This document shows, piece after piece, positions 47,171-59,699 of a stretch of DNA of 64,000 nucleotides; the stretch's first letter is position 1, and each line of letters begins with the position of its first letter. Made by a program: the position numbers and the translations under genes. The DNA comes from Populus alba. Taxonomy: Eukaryota > Streptophyta > Magnoliopsida > Malpighiales > Salicaceae. The stretch spans positions 10,168,001-10,232,000 of the forward strand of contig NC_133295.1 of NCBI RefSeq assembly GCF_005239225.2, read 5' to 3'. The notes below the pieces were generated by a model that was not told the origin of the DNA, did no database searches, and worked only from the letters and a program-made list of their open reading frames with translations.

Positions 47171-48248
47171 GGTTATCCTTTCAATTTAATTTTAATGAAA
47201 TCTGTTACTAGCGACGCACGGGCAATGGTAATAGACTTATCGAAAAGAAAATGAAATCTAATGCTTGCAGTAATTAGAAGGGAGAGGCCTTTCTGGTCAA
47301 TTCGGAACTGTTTAAAGAAGTCGAAAACACGGCAAGCACAAGCACGGAATGGCATGGTGGATATTCAGCTAGAAAAGCAAGGATAAATTGAAAAAGAGAT
47401 GGACAAAGGTCATTATCATGAAGACCCGGTTTGTCTCCTCGGAAGTGGATCTTCGCACGTTGTGATTGTCAAACACCTTTCCTCCTCCTCTTGCAGTCAG
47501 AGAGAGTGAGTGAAGCTTGTGTTTTCCTCTTTTTTACTTTCTTCAAGAATATTTTATTGTGTGAGACACAGAGAGATAAAACCGCCAGCGCTTGGCTTGC
47601 TTTTCACTGCTTTGCACACTAGAAACAACAACAATAACAGTGTTTACACCAACCCAACCGACTCCCTTTCTCTCTTCTTTAACCATACTCGGCTTTTCTC
47701 TAGAATTTGATTCCGGGTTTTGACTCTGTCTGCGGAGCCACCATTTTATGGCATGAAAAGATAAGAAAAACCATCCTTTTGAGCTTGTGTTTTATTCAAA
47801 ACAATGGTCTTTTTGTTTGATTTAAAGCTAGAGCTTTGAGATTTGCAAAAGGGTCAGTCTGAACATTTTGCCAGGGAAAGAAGTGAGCTTTTTGGATTTC
47901 TTTTGCAGCTTGATTTTTTATATGAAAAAACTTATGTTTTTCTTGTTTCCAAATTTGGCTTTTAGTTCTGTGATTCAAGTTAAATGGTTGATTAATGTTT
48001 TTGTGCTCTCGTTTTTTGGGTTGGTTGGAATTGTTTTCATCAATGTTTAAATGCGTGAGCACCGAATGTTTTGAAATGTAGTTGAATGAGAAACAGTTTC
48101 TGTGCATGCAAGTTCAGATGTTTCCTTGTCGGGTCACATTCAAATTGAATTTCTAGTCTAAATTTAGAGGCGTTGTGGTTTCTACATTGAGTTCCAGAGG
48201 CTTAAGGGTTAAGCATCTGGTGATTTTGTCAAGACTTGGTTCAAATCC
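47171..48248 (+). promoter_or_regulatory. Promoter and long 5' leader of the Raf-like kinase gene
   Basis: From about 47400 the sequence turns CT-rich (CCTTTCCTCCTCCTCTTGCAG at about 47476) and looks transcribed. The start codon is at 48249, so the leader is probably 700 or more bases and may hold an intron and short upstream ORFs (for example 47431-47622 and 47868-48050, both of unremarkable composition). Confidence 0.4.
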
Positions 48249-51200
48249 ATGAAGAATCTTTACTGTTTTAAGCAAATCTATAACAATGGAAAATCAGAGA
48301 GGAGGCTTTCTCTTGGAGAATATAAGAGAGCGGTTTCTTGGTCCAAGTATTTGGTGTCATCCGGGGCAGAGATTAAAGGAGAGGGAGAGGGTGGATGGAG
48401 CGCAGATATGTCCCAGTTGTTTATTGGTAACAAATTTGCATCTGGGAGGCACAGTAGGATATATAGGGGGGTTTATAAGCAAAGAGATGTGGCAATTAAG
48501 CTTATAAGTCAGCCTGAAGAGGACGAGAACTTGGCTACTATGCTTGAGAACCACTTCACTTCAGAGGTGGCTTTGCTGTTTCGGTTAAGGCATCCTAATA
48601 TCATCACTGTAAGCATCCAGTTTCTTTAACTGCATGTGTTAATGTCCTGTGCTTGATATTAACAATACATGGTGTTCCATTTTCTTTTTAATTTAGTGTT
48701 TGGATTTCTAAAGGAATATGTTGTTAATTACCTTAAAACTAAATTCTTAACCTCTCATTCGAACCTGTTGTGATCTTATACATATTTTTACTTGTTAACA
48801 AAGGGTGCGGAAATGGCTTGTAATTTTGCTGCAGAACAATGAAAGTGATTCCAACATGCAATGTTTCCTGGCTTGGTTTTGTGGAACAAATTTGGTAGAA
48901 ATTCATTAAACTTTCAATATCAATTACATATTGCCCATGTGCATTATTTATCACTCTCTTTTCCGTCCGTTGATAAGGAGTCGTCAAAACATTCTAGCAG
49001 TAGCCTTGTAATATCATGCTTTACAAGATTGTGAACTTTTCACCATGGGCTTGCAATCTTATGAAAAAACTCTTGGGATTTACGAATTCTAATTTTGATA
49101 TAAGATCATCAATGCTTCTTCTGTTTTCCAAATGATGTCATTGAATGGATATTTGCAGTCTGAGGTATGGTTAAAAATGAAGTGGACCAGCAAAGAAAAT
49201 TGATACAGTCATGGACATGATTGTTAGCTAGTATTTATGATGTGCAGCACTTCTCTTCTGCATTAAATATTTTTGGCAGCATATCCTTCAGCAGTTAAAA
49301 GTTTATAGCTAAATCACTAATTATCTAGACTATTTCATTAGGGTACCCATACCAGAGGTTGCGATGGCCAGTGGGGTCTTTAGTATCTTTTCTAGATTGA
49401 CGAGGCTAGGAGACTGAAGAATGAAGATTGAAGGAGAGAAAACAATTTGCTTTCTTATTTATATTTTACTATTGGAAGTCTTTGTCAGTGTTGTCAATGG
49501 ACCAAAAATGCCATATATCCTCATCTCCTCATGTTCAGTAATTCTTACATATTTGGAAAAGTAGATTAAATGCAAATTCCTAGACTCTTGGGGATGTTTC
49601 TCTGTACAGATGAGCCTTTTTAATTTTTACATCTAGGCCACTTCAGATGTTGGAGAATTGAATCTCTGACCCTACTGGCATTGTACACAGTCTAAATGGT
49701 TTAATCAAATGACAAATTGTGCAAATTTTTGTTGATTATAAGTCACACTGTCTTCTTCACTTTTGTCATTCAGTTTGTTGCAGCTTGTAAGAAACCTCCT
49801 GTATTTTGTATAATCACTGAGTATCTGGCTGGGGGTTCGTTGAGAAAATTTCTCCATCAGCAAGAGCCATATTCAGTTCCTCTCGATCTAGTTCTGAAAT
49901 TAGCCCTTGACATTGCACATGGGATGCAATATCTCCATTCACAAGGGATACTTCACAGGGATCTCAAATCTGAAAATTTACTGCTTGGAGAAGATATGAG
50001 CGTCAAAGTTGCTGATTTTGGTATTTCCTGCTTGGAATCTCATTGCGGTAATGCAAAGGGATTCACAGGTACATATCGATGGATGGCTCCTGAGATGATC
50101 AAAGAAAAACATCACACAAAAAAAGTTGATGTCTATAGTTTTGGCATAGTCCTCTGGGAGCTCCTGACAGCAATGACACCATTTGACAACATGACTCCAG
50201 AACAGGCTGCATTTGCTGTCTGCCAAAAGGTAAACTCATCTGATTCATTTTACTGGTATGAATCTAGTAATTGTAGGATGTTACTTATCTCTATTTGCAT
50301 ATGAATTGTACTTGACATATCCTGAAATGCATATACATCAGCTAGACATTTCATTGCCTCAAGCCCTTGGCTGTTTCCAAAATCTCGAATGGATTGTGTA
50401 TTAATAATGATAAGACAAATGAAAAGCTAGATCCTGAAGGGGAAGAAAAAAGTTTAAAAATGGGAATAGGAAGGAAACAACAGAGCCTCCTCTCAATAAT
50501 GATGTTTCATATGATAATTAGTTTTTTTTATTGATAATTAATGATTTTGCATTCTGAATTTGTCATGTATTTATTTTGGAGAATTTAATTTGAGAAGAAC
50601 TTCAAAATTTGTGCTATTCCCAGAAAGCATGGCTAGAAATGTTTTCAGGGTGTTTTAAATTTTTGATAATTTTGCATGACATATTTTTTCTTAGGAATAA
50701 TTCCTGCGAAAATACTCCAACTTTTGAATAAAATTAATTCCTGCGAAAATACTCCCAACTTTTGATAATTTTGCTTGACATATTTTTTCTTAGGAATAAT
50801 TCCTGCGAAAATACTCCAACTTTTGAATAAAATTAGTTTCCAGGACAAATAGGAAAGGAATATCTGCAGATGCAAGGAGTAAAATATTTATTTGAGCTTT
50901 TGATTCATGTCAAAATATACAGAAGTCTAATTATTTATCTGTCAAACAAATAATTTTCATGTTGTGAATCATTTTGCTGTCGGCAAAAGTTAAGAGATAT
51001 ATTAGGATGCTAAAATGAGGAATGGGAAAAAATGGATGGAGGACCAGACCAGTAGGGATTGATTTGTGAGAATTTGATCAAATGTCTCTTAGAAGGTTCA
51101 AGAAAATTAAGAAATATTGGATTGTAGTGTTTTATGAGTTGAAAGTACACATGGTTTTGTTCCACTGAAGGGGTTACAAGGTTCAGAGTAGAAGGAAACC

Positions 51201-53018
51201 GGGTCAAATTTCATGAAACAAGGCAAAATGTTCTGCAGTCACTCATGCACCGAGAATCAACATGGAAGTTTTTATTGACCTCCAAACTAGTGTCTTACTG
51301 CACATTTAAATAGTTCATTTGAGTTTTTTCTGCCAATTAGCTTGCTAGCACCCATGCACTGCTTCCCTTAAGAGATCTTTGAGTTTGAGCCTCTCCTTTG
51401 TAACCACAAAAGAAAAAAAATAGAAAGAAAGAAAAGAAAAGAAGAGTTCCTAGTTTTGTTAAGATCTCTCAGGTAATATACATCTGGATATTGAGCCCCA
51501 CTCATGCATAGGTTAATGATATGCTATAAGGATAGACTGTCAGGCAATAAGTTCTTTTGAATATCCTTGAAAATTAGGATGTAATGAGCAACAATCTGAT
51601 ACCAACTCATTGCTGACTTGAGGAGAAAGAAGGCAGATATCTATTTCATCTTATGAATGGTGGTTTTGTCTTTAAGTCATTAATCTTCTGAGTGAGAATG
51701 TCAGAACACATTCTCACTCTTGTTGAAGGAAGTTCTAAACCACATTCCTTCAGCCTCATAGATCATCATGCACTGTTTAAATTCAATTGTCAATCCAAGA
51801 AAATTTTAGGATGACGATGCACAGGTTAACGTAACTGGTCCCATTATTTTTTTATTGTCACATAGCTCCCAATTTTCTACTCATGCTTGCAATTGTGGAC
51901 AGGATGATGGTAATGACGATATGGTAGTGGTGCAGGTCTGATATTTTAATATTATCGAGAAGGAATATGGCCTTTGTGGTAATGCAGATTTGAGATCTAT
52001 AATGGGGAATATTCATGTAGCCCGGTTATTGCATCTAGTATTGTATTAATATTCATCTGTTACGTGATTGGGAGGGTTCCAAGTCTTATTCTGGATGTGC
52101 TCGTCAGTTTTATCTGACGAGATGGAAAATGTTCAGCATGGAAGGTTCTCAATATCACATGTCCAAATGTGACTTACAATAGGAACATTTAAGCTGCAAA
52201 GAAGATACACCAGAACTGCATCAATGATATGAAATTGCAATAATACAAGTGGATCAAATCATTTGCAATTTTGTAACATATGCTTGTTTTGGTCTTCTAG
52301 ATTCTTCCACTGAGATGCATCTTCCTCACATGCTGGAGCACTGTGATTACAATCAGTCACATGTGCCCGTGCCTGTGTTGTAGCCATTAGAAGTGGGGAC
52401 CATGCTGTCTTTGCCATTCTTTTGTGGTGTCTATCTATCTTCTTGAAAACTGTGTTATATATCAAGCCAATTGACATCATAGTAGCATAGACAAACGTAA
52501 AGTCTGCTCTTTTGATTTTGAAGGTACATAACTCGAGTCTGTATATTGTATGTGTATGTCGATTCATGACAATCTGTTTCCCTTACCACCCAAGTGTACA
52601 TCTTATGATCATATTCTCCATCAAAGTAAGTGCTTGACAAGAAGTGACATCTTTTTCTCATTTTGTGCTCTCAATCTTTCAAAGAGGAAATTTGCCTTAA
52701 TCCCTTGTTAGGATTATTTTTTCACTTTCATTAATTTCTTGCATCTGATATCTTCTGAGCTTTCTGCAGAATGCCAGACCACCATTACCCCCAAAATGTC
52801 CACTGGCCTTTAGTCATCTCATTAACCGATGCTGGTCCAGCAACCCGGATAAACGACCACATTTTGACCAGATTGTTGCGATTCTGGAAAGCTATTCAGA
52901 GTCCCTCGAGCAGGATGCCGAGTTTTTCACATCCTACAAGCCTCCCACCAACCATACTATTTTGAGATGCTTCCCAAAACTTATAGCTGGCCGCCGGTCC
53001 GCTTCTGTAAAAGCCTAG
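48249..53018 (+). CDS. Raf-like protein kinase, HT1-like (3 coding exons)
   Basis: Single-domain Ser/Thr (dual-specificity) kinase of the plant Raf-like group C, close to HT1; HT1 itself controls stomatal response to CO2, but the substrate here is unknown. Exons 48249-48608, 49774-50229 and 52770-53018 give 354 residues. The kinase domain starts near residue 57 (FIGNKFASGRHSRIYRGVY). It has VAIK with ATP-binding Lys84, alpha-C Glu106 (TSEVALL), HRDLKSEN with catalytic Asp183, DFG at 201-203, GTYRWMAPE in the activation segment and DVYSFGIVLWEL. Exon 3 supplies CWSSNPDKRPHF with the subdomain XI Arg. The 55-residue N-terminal arm is basic and the C-terminus ends in RRSASVKA. All key catalytic residues are present, so an active kinase is expected. 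Intron 2 is 2.5 kb and holds a 99-bp duplication. Confidence 0.9.
50661..50850 (+). repeat. 99-bp tandem duplication in intron 2 of the kinase gene
   Basis: TTTTGATAATTTTGC begins at 50661 and again at 50760, and the following TTCTTAGGAATAATTCCTGC and ACTCCAACTTTTGAATAAAA blocks repeat in step. A shorter piece, ATTCCTGCGAAAATACTCC, also recurs inside each unit. Confidence 0.85.
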
Positions 53019-53460
53019 GAACTGTAACTAAATTATGTGTAATGCTATATGTATCATATGCTTTTCTTTTCTAGGGTTGTATGCTCAGTTATGGTTAGGA
53101 GCTTATGAATGGCCTTGTCCAAGAATCACCAAGTGATTACATGTGACTATATTCCAGAATAAAATCAAATCAATCAATCTTATATGAATCATGCATTGCA
53201 AATAATCTCTTCAATATTTTGTCAAGCAAAACCACCTTTCTATTTTTCAAGTGATTCTCCATAATAATATATTTTGCATTCATATTCTGTTACCATAATA
53301 TCTGCTTATATAGTTGTATATTTTGATTATTTGTATTTGATCCTTTCTTATTATATAGAATTACATAACTTAATTATTTATTGTGTATATAATGAAAAGT
53401 TATCTCCTTCTTATGTTAAGGAGGATTTCAACATTTACCATTGTTTTTCAAACACTTTCA
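53019..53460 (+). other. 3' flank of the kinase gene and probable end of a copia LTR
   Basis: The first 150 or so bases are likely 3' UTR. The DNA then turns A+T-rich and ends in ...CTTTCA directly before a primer-binding site at 53461, so the right part should be an LTR. Its left end was not found. Confidence 0.4.
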
Positions 53461-53740
53461 TGGTATTAGAGCCAAGATTGTTTTTTTTTTTTTTGAATCC
53501 TTTTCATGGTTGGTTCCTCTTCTTCATCTCCTACTCTTTCGCTCAACATAATGTTGCATTTGCTCATCAAAAGCTTTTTGGTTATTTGAATGGTAACATT
53601 ATAACTCCTTCTAACATGATTACTGCCTCTAATAACGCCATGAAGCCAAATTCTACTTATTTAGATTTGAATGTTATACAAACACATATGTTCCTATCAA
53701 ATCCCCTCTACTTAGATCTTCATTTTTTGTCTTAAGATTC
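53461..53740 (+). mobile_element. Ty1-copia element start: primer-binding site and gag fragment
   Basis: TGGTATTAGAGCC at 53461-53473 differs by one base from the initiator tRNA-Met primer-binding core TGGTATCAGAGC. About 100 bases later a frame reads NVAFAHQKLFGYLNGNIITP, then SNMITASNNAMKPNSTYLDL. This is the style of a copia Gag N-terminus (LFGYLDG followed by P and N-P-x-Y). It stops after that, and no pol was seen downstream, so the element is truncated. Confidence 0.65.
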
Positions 53741-54959
53741 GAGAAAAAATCACAACAATCTCAAACCCAAACCAATGAAATTTTCAGATGGTATGAGTAA
53801 CCACTTTGACCGTTGCAAAATAGGACAAAGTTTCTTTCTTAGTTATAATCAATGGTCATACTTCCTTTTTAAACATCAATAGTCAAGATTCCACTAGCTC
53901 ACAAGCCGTAGAACCTCCCAATTTCTCCTATAAAAGTCCCACAAAACCCTAACCCAGGGAGCCTATAAAGAGGCCATAACCACATTGCCATTTCATACTT
54001 CAAGCCTTAGCTTCTAGCTTTGAAAAACTTGACACCCTACATCTCACGAATACGAAGCCATCAGACCTTCCCCCCCCGTAACTTTCTCCCTTTCCACCAT
54101 AAAACACCATTGCCCAAACCTCATTTTCCATTGCAAATAAATAATCAAAGCCAACCATAGCTTTCTTCCTCATATGTCACTTTTTTATCTTTGCCAACAA
54201 ATCATGGTTCTTAAACAACTATAGAAAAAAAAGAGAGAGGATGTAGAAAGAAAGAAAGGAATAACAGGAGAAGAAATGGAGAAAAAGATTTGGTCTAATG
54301 TTCATCTGGGAAAAGATATACTAAGTTGTCATTGCTATTATAGGTATAACTCTTGTTTTCTCCAAAACATGACTCCTCAATATTGTTTGGTTATGTTTCT
54401 TGATCTTTTCTTCTTTCAACACTCATTTATTTTCTCTATGTTTTGTTGTTGTTGATATTGTTAGCCTTAATTGATAAAGCCAACCATAACTTTCTTCTCT
54501 ATACGCTAGTTTTTTCTCTGCCAATGACTCAAGGTTTTTTAGAATAGCTAGGCTTGACATGTAAAGTTATAGTCCACTCTATTAGGGTGACTCTGCTTTA
54601 AATAATAGATATACTAACAATTAAAAAACAAAATAGTGCCTTAATGATAGTTAGATGAATAAATAATGCAGTTTATTTTAGGTAGAGTGTACTAGGGGTG
54701 ATATTATCCTTTCTATACACAACCAACCCCCTTATCTAAACTCTAAAGATTAGTTAGGATTTATAGTGACCAAAATACTAGGTGGTGATTCCAAACCTCT
54801 TAAACCATAAAAGGGTAAGAATTCCTCGTTCTTTCCACACATACTCAACAACTTATGATCTAGGAGGATGATCACCACGACACCACAAACGTGTAACAGG
54901 ATCTATCACCAATTTCTTATTTTACTAGATATATATACTATGCGATTTCTATTGATGAT
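53741..54959. other. Intergenic DNA, partly retroelement-like
   Basis: No coding frame was supported. The stretch 53.9-54.3 kb has C-rich, gene-like composition but many stops in all frames. Confidence 0.35.
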
Positions 54960-55151
54960 TGTACCAGATTTAGGGTTTCTAAAAAATTTTAATTTTTTTT
55001 TTGCTTAAAATGAATTTTTTTATATATATTCTCAAATCATTTTGATGTGATGATGTCAGAAATAATTTTTAAAAAATAAAAAATTTTATTTTGATGTATT
55101 TCTAAGCGAAAAGCACTTGAACCACCACCGCTACCACAATCCCAAACAGGC
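54960..55151 (+). mobile_element. hAT-like MITE, third copy, truncated on the left
   Basis: The right end ACCGCTACCACAATCCCAAACA and the inner AGCGAAAAGCACTTGAAC match the copy at 18698-18907 in the same orientation. The left GTTTGGGAGTG end is missing. Confidence 0.65.
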
Positions 55152-55633
55152 CCTTATTTGGGTATTCCTTTTAAAACACATATATAATTTCTTTGATACT
55201 TTTATCAAGTTACAATGTTATATAAAGATTCAATTATCATAAAAAATAAAATCATCTTAGTGTGATGGTGGAATTGAATCTACAAATATTAAGTTTCACT
55301 CTTATTTGCATTATTATGACATTGTTCTTTGTCTGACATGTCCTTACACTCCTAGTCAAAATAGTGTAAACCTTATGTGTGTGTATGTGTGTGTTTATAT
55401 TAAATAATGAAATTTTAAATTGTAAACCTTATGTGTAAGAAGTCTTTTAATACATGACACATGATGCATCGTAGCTATTTTGCATTTGTTATGCCATTTG
55501 TACTTCATATAAATATGCAATAGTGCAAGTATCTTAATGACTATTTAATTACTAGGAAGTGAATTACAAGTTTCTTTTTCTTCATAAAAGCTTTGTAGTT
55601 AAAATGATGCACTCAATTCATCAATAATTGGTC

Positions 55634-55703
<70 letters not shown>

Positions 55704-55880
55704 TCAATATCATAACATTAAATCATTAACAAATAGATATATCTAAACTTTATGATCATCATAACACTCCATCATCTCCTTAATTAATTCAAGTTTGTTA
55801 GTGTTGATGCATGTGAATATAAAAAATTACCTTTCTTTTTCCTTTCAATGTCCTACACAAATTGGAACAATTAAAATTAT
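55152..55880. other. Intergenic DNA with TA/GA microsatellite
   Basis: Contains (TA)n at 55635-55660 passing directly into (GA)n at 55661-55699. No gene was seen. Confidence 0.6.
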
Positions 55881-57990
55881 TATAATTATAATATAAGAAG
55901 TACTAAGATGAGCGGGGAAAACACAATGGACAATCTATTATGTTTTTTCCATTTTGCTCTCTTAAAACCATCCAATTGGGAGTATTTTTTATTATTTCAT
56001 AGGTGTTCATTTGTCATTACCATATTTATAGGGGATAGATCGGTCTTTTTGCATGTGTTATGCAAAATAAAATGACTTTGCTACAACTGGAATCAAAATT
56101 TTTAAAGTTGGTGCCAATGAATGTTTTTGTCTTTTTTATTTCATATATACAGTAAAATATCCACATTACCCTTAAAAAATCAAGTTTTTTTCACTAATAG
56201 TAAGGGGTGTATTGATATTTTTACAATGGTTTTGTTTGTAATAGTAGGTTGGTGGAGGGGTTTTATTGGAATTTCAATTTTTAATGCACAGTAAAGTTAC
56301 TTAACTACCCTCACAATAAAAAAAAAAAAATTAAAGCCTCCTTCTCTTAGCTTTTATGTTATTCTTAGAAGAGCTAAAGGGCACCTTGGTCTTTCAGTAA
56401 ATATAAAATATTAATTAAAAGAAAAAGTTGTTGACACGTGCATGACAAGTGTCAGCTAGTCGGTATTGTCTGTGTTCTTCAAGCGACACATATAGTGGCA
56501 TCCTACGGTTATACGCTGCCTTCATAGGTAACATTGGAAGTGTGTCAACGTCTTATACGCGATGATGCGACATTTGTGTACAACTAAGCTTCAATTGGGC
56601 CCCAATGAGTTTTTTTTTTTTTTCCTTTCCCTCCCTGTTTTTTTTTTCCTTTTCCTTGCCAAAGTATATGTATCCTATCATTCATTTTTATATCCAATTC
56701 AGCCATTATTCTTTTTATTACTATATGTATAGTTTTTTTTTTTAATCTTATTTTGATTGATTTTTTCCTTCAATTTCTTCCTTGTCATATATTTTAATTT
56801 GGATTTTATGTCAAATTTAGTCCTTAATCTTTTCATTTTTTCCTTTTACTAATTAAATTTTATTTTCAATTTCATCAATAAGCATTTGAATTTTAATTTA
56901 TTTTTATGTTGAATTCGGTCTTTATTCTTTTTATTATTGTTTGTTTTGTTTTGAATTTTTTTCCAATTTAGCCTCTTGTCATTATTTTAAGAATTTTTTA
57001 AGAATTTCATCCATAAGAATTTTTTTCCCCCTTCTATTTTTGCCAAGGTCATGGTTCGACATTTTTTTTTTAATTTTGTTTTCATGATTTTTTTTGCTTC
57101 CCTCTACATGAGGTTATCCCAATCTTCGATTGACTCATATTGTTTTTCACTGTTTTGTTTTTAAATTAATTTTTATTTTGGTTTCATCGCTAAGCTTTTT
57201 TTTTTTTTAATTAAAAATTTGTTTTGGTGTTTTATGGGTTTGCCTTCTATGAGGTCAATCTCTACCTCATGACAATGGTTATGGGTTTTTGAAAGTTAGC
57301 ACGAGTTGACTTTAATCTTTTTTTTTATATTTTTTTTAAAATTATTATTTTTTCTAATTTCTTCCTTCAACATGTATTTTTTTTAATTGATCTTCGTGCT
57401 TTTTTTTTTCCTCACTACCCTCTCTATGAGTCTATTCTAGTCATTTGTTCATGGTTGCTAGATTAGCGAGTTAACCCATATCTTTTTTTTTATTATTATT
57501 TTCAATCTCATCATTTAATATTGAGTTGTTTGATAATTTAGCTTCATGATTTTATTCAATTTGCTTTCAGTAATGATTTTGTTTACCTTTTATTGCTTTT
57601 CAGTGATGATTTTGCTTTCAGGTTAACCCATATCTTTTTTTTTTTTTTTATTATTTTCAATCTCATCATTTAATATTAAATTGTTTGATAGTTTAGCTTC
57701 ATGGCTTTATTCAATTTGCTTTCAATGATGATTTTATTTACCTTTTATTGGTACAAATAGTTGTTTGATCAAACAAAAAAATTATGCCTAGAAACAAAGT
57801 TATTAGACACAATTGATTATATTACCTGTGTTATGGGTTCAAATTTTTAATTATCTCTTGATTAAATATAAATTTATTTAATAAAATAAATGTATGAATA
57901 TTTTAGCTTATGATTAAGAATTTTTTATATTCAAAGATATATTTAAAAAACATGCGTGTGTGTGTGTATATATATTGAAAAAGAATAATC
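55881..57990 (+). mobile_element. T-rich dispersed repeat, copy 3
   Basis: Shares the left-hand landmarks of the 18-20.6 kb copy (TTCAATTTTTAATGCA with AGTAAAGTTACT after it at about 56273, and GTTCTTCAAGCGACACATAT at about 56474). It continues as the same T-rich body (TTTCATCAATAAGCATTTGA, AGTTAGCACGAGTTGACTTT at about 57294). No coding capacity. Confidence 0.45.
57471..57766 (+). repeat. 152-bp tandem duplication inside dispersed repeat copy 3
   Basis: The segment from TTAACCCATATCTTTTTTTT at 57471 recurs from 57623 (offset 152), including CAATCTCATCATTTAATATT and TTCAATTTGCTTTCA. The two copies differ at a handful of positions. Confidence 0.8.
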
Positions 57991-58190
57991 TTACCCGTGT
58001 GAATACGGTTCACGTAGCTAGTACACTTATCTATAAGGAGCTGCAAAAGGGTGCTCAATAATAAAATAGCAAACATGGTTAAAAGCAGGGGCCCGGCCCT
58101 ACATAGTTTTTTTTCCTGCCTTTTTCTTGAGTAATTTTAACTTTTGGTCCTAAAACTAGTGAATTTTAACTTTTGACTCCCTAGATTATG

Positions 58191-58224
<34 letters not shown>

Positions 58225-58753
58225 ACCCCCAAACAGAATTTCTTGGCCCGGCCCTTGTTGAAAGTGACACTTTTGACCTTATCAGCTTAGCTAGTTATCA
58301 AGTATAAAAAGAGAGGGTCAGTATGGTTCAGGACCACGACCCTCAGTATCTTCACATGTTCCACTCAATAACACCATTGTCAAAGAACCCTTCATTTTCT
58401 TACGCAGTTTGTAGTTTTGTTTTTTGAAAAAATTAATTTCTTTTTTATATTTTTTAAAAATTTTAATATGACAATATTAAAAAAAAAAAAAATATTATTT
58501 AAAAATATTTAAAAATAAAAAATCTTTAAAAAACAAACTCTGACTTTCTCGTACACCTTCCGACGACATCCAAAAAGGTCATGGCTGTCAGCTCATATAA
58601 TCCAATGACACGTGGCAAAATCCCATTAAAAAATAAAAAACATACAGAAAGTAGAATGGCAGCAGCAGGCCTCCCGCTCTGTATAGGTCTGTCTATGGTG
58701 GGAGAAAAGTCCCCTTCTTTAACCTTTCCCTCTCTGACATTCCACCTCCGCTA

Positions 58754-58789
<36 letters not shown>

Positions 58790-59699
58790 TTTTAATTTAT
58801 TTTTCATTATTCTACCATTTTCATTTCTAACCAGCTAAGCTATGAAAGCTGCCATATTGTCCTTGTGCTACTTTTAACAAAAACCCCTTGTTCTTTTTCA
58901 ACTGCCTAACTTCTTTCTTCACACACACAAACACACACACACTTCTACCTTCAGACACAGACACACACACACACACACAAACACACACAGAGGATTGACA
59001 CAAAACCAAATTCAAGATTTTTATTTTTGGTGCGTGTCTTTCTCTATATGTAATCACATCAGTATTCAATCTCTATCTCCTGTTTAAAAAGCCCAGATAA
59101 CACATCATCTTGGAATCTTCTTTCATGACTGGTTTTTAAGGTACTGAATTTATCAATGTCTTCTCTTTTTTTTGCCTTTTATGTTCTGTCTCTTATTGGA
59201 TCAGTTTGAGTGGTCAACTGTCAGAAAAAACTAAAAGTTTTCATTTTTGTTCATTGATTTTTTGTTGTGTCAGTTATACAATTTGTGGGATTGTGTTGTT
59301 TTGTATTGATGAGTTTATAATCTAAGGGTTCATTTTATTGAGTTTTGGAAACATTTTTTTTCGAAAGATCTAATTAAGAAACGTTAGATTTTTTTGTTGC
59401 TGTTACTAACATGGAAAGTTTGAAGGGCTGTTTAAAGCACAAGTTAAAGGATTGAGCTTTTGATGTTATCATTGGTGTTTTTGCTATGGTTTTAGTTGAC
59501 TTTGTCATGTTTTAGCTACATGTGTAAAGGTTGGTGCATCTTGTATATAATTAGATAGTTTAAATATATGATTTTTTTTTGTTTGGATCTACAGTGCCAA
59601 TTGTTTGATATAGCATGATGCCCTTTTCCTTTTTTATGGAAACTTTGTTGCAGTTAGTTTATTGGAACTCGGTGTTTTCATTGATTTGGGTGAATAAAG
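57991..59699 (+). promoter_or_regulatory. Promoter and 5' leader of the KLCR gene
   Basis: Contains GACACGTGGC at 58607-58616 (G-box/ABRE core), a (TA)n tract at 58754-58785 that may act as TATA sequence, and an (AC)n tract at 58921-58990 that would lie in the leader. A 5'-UTR intron is plausible: TTTTTAAGGTACTG near 59138 could be the donor and TTTGTTGCAG at 59644-59653 the acceptor, about 50 bases before the ATG. The intron is inferred from splice-like sequence only. Confidence 0.45.

Noticed and set aside
58827..59069. Antisense ORF with CVCVCV runs as a Cys-rich peptide
   Set aside because: It is the translation of an (AC)n microsatellite in the KLCR leader.
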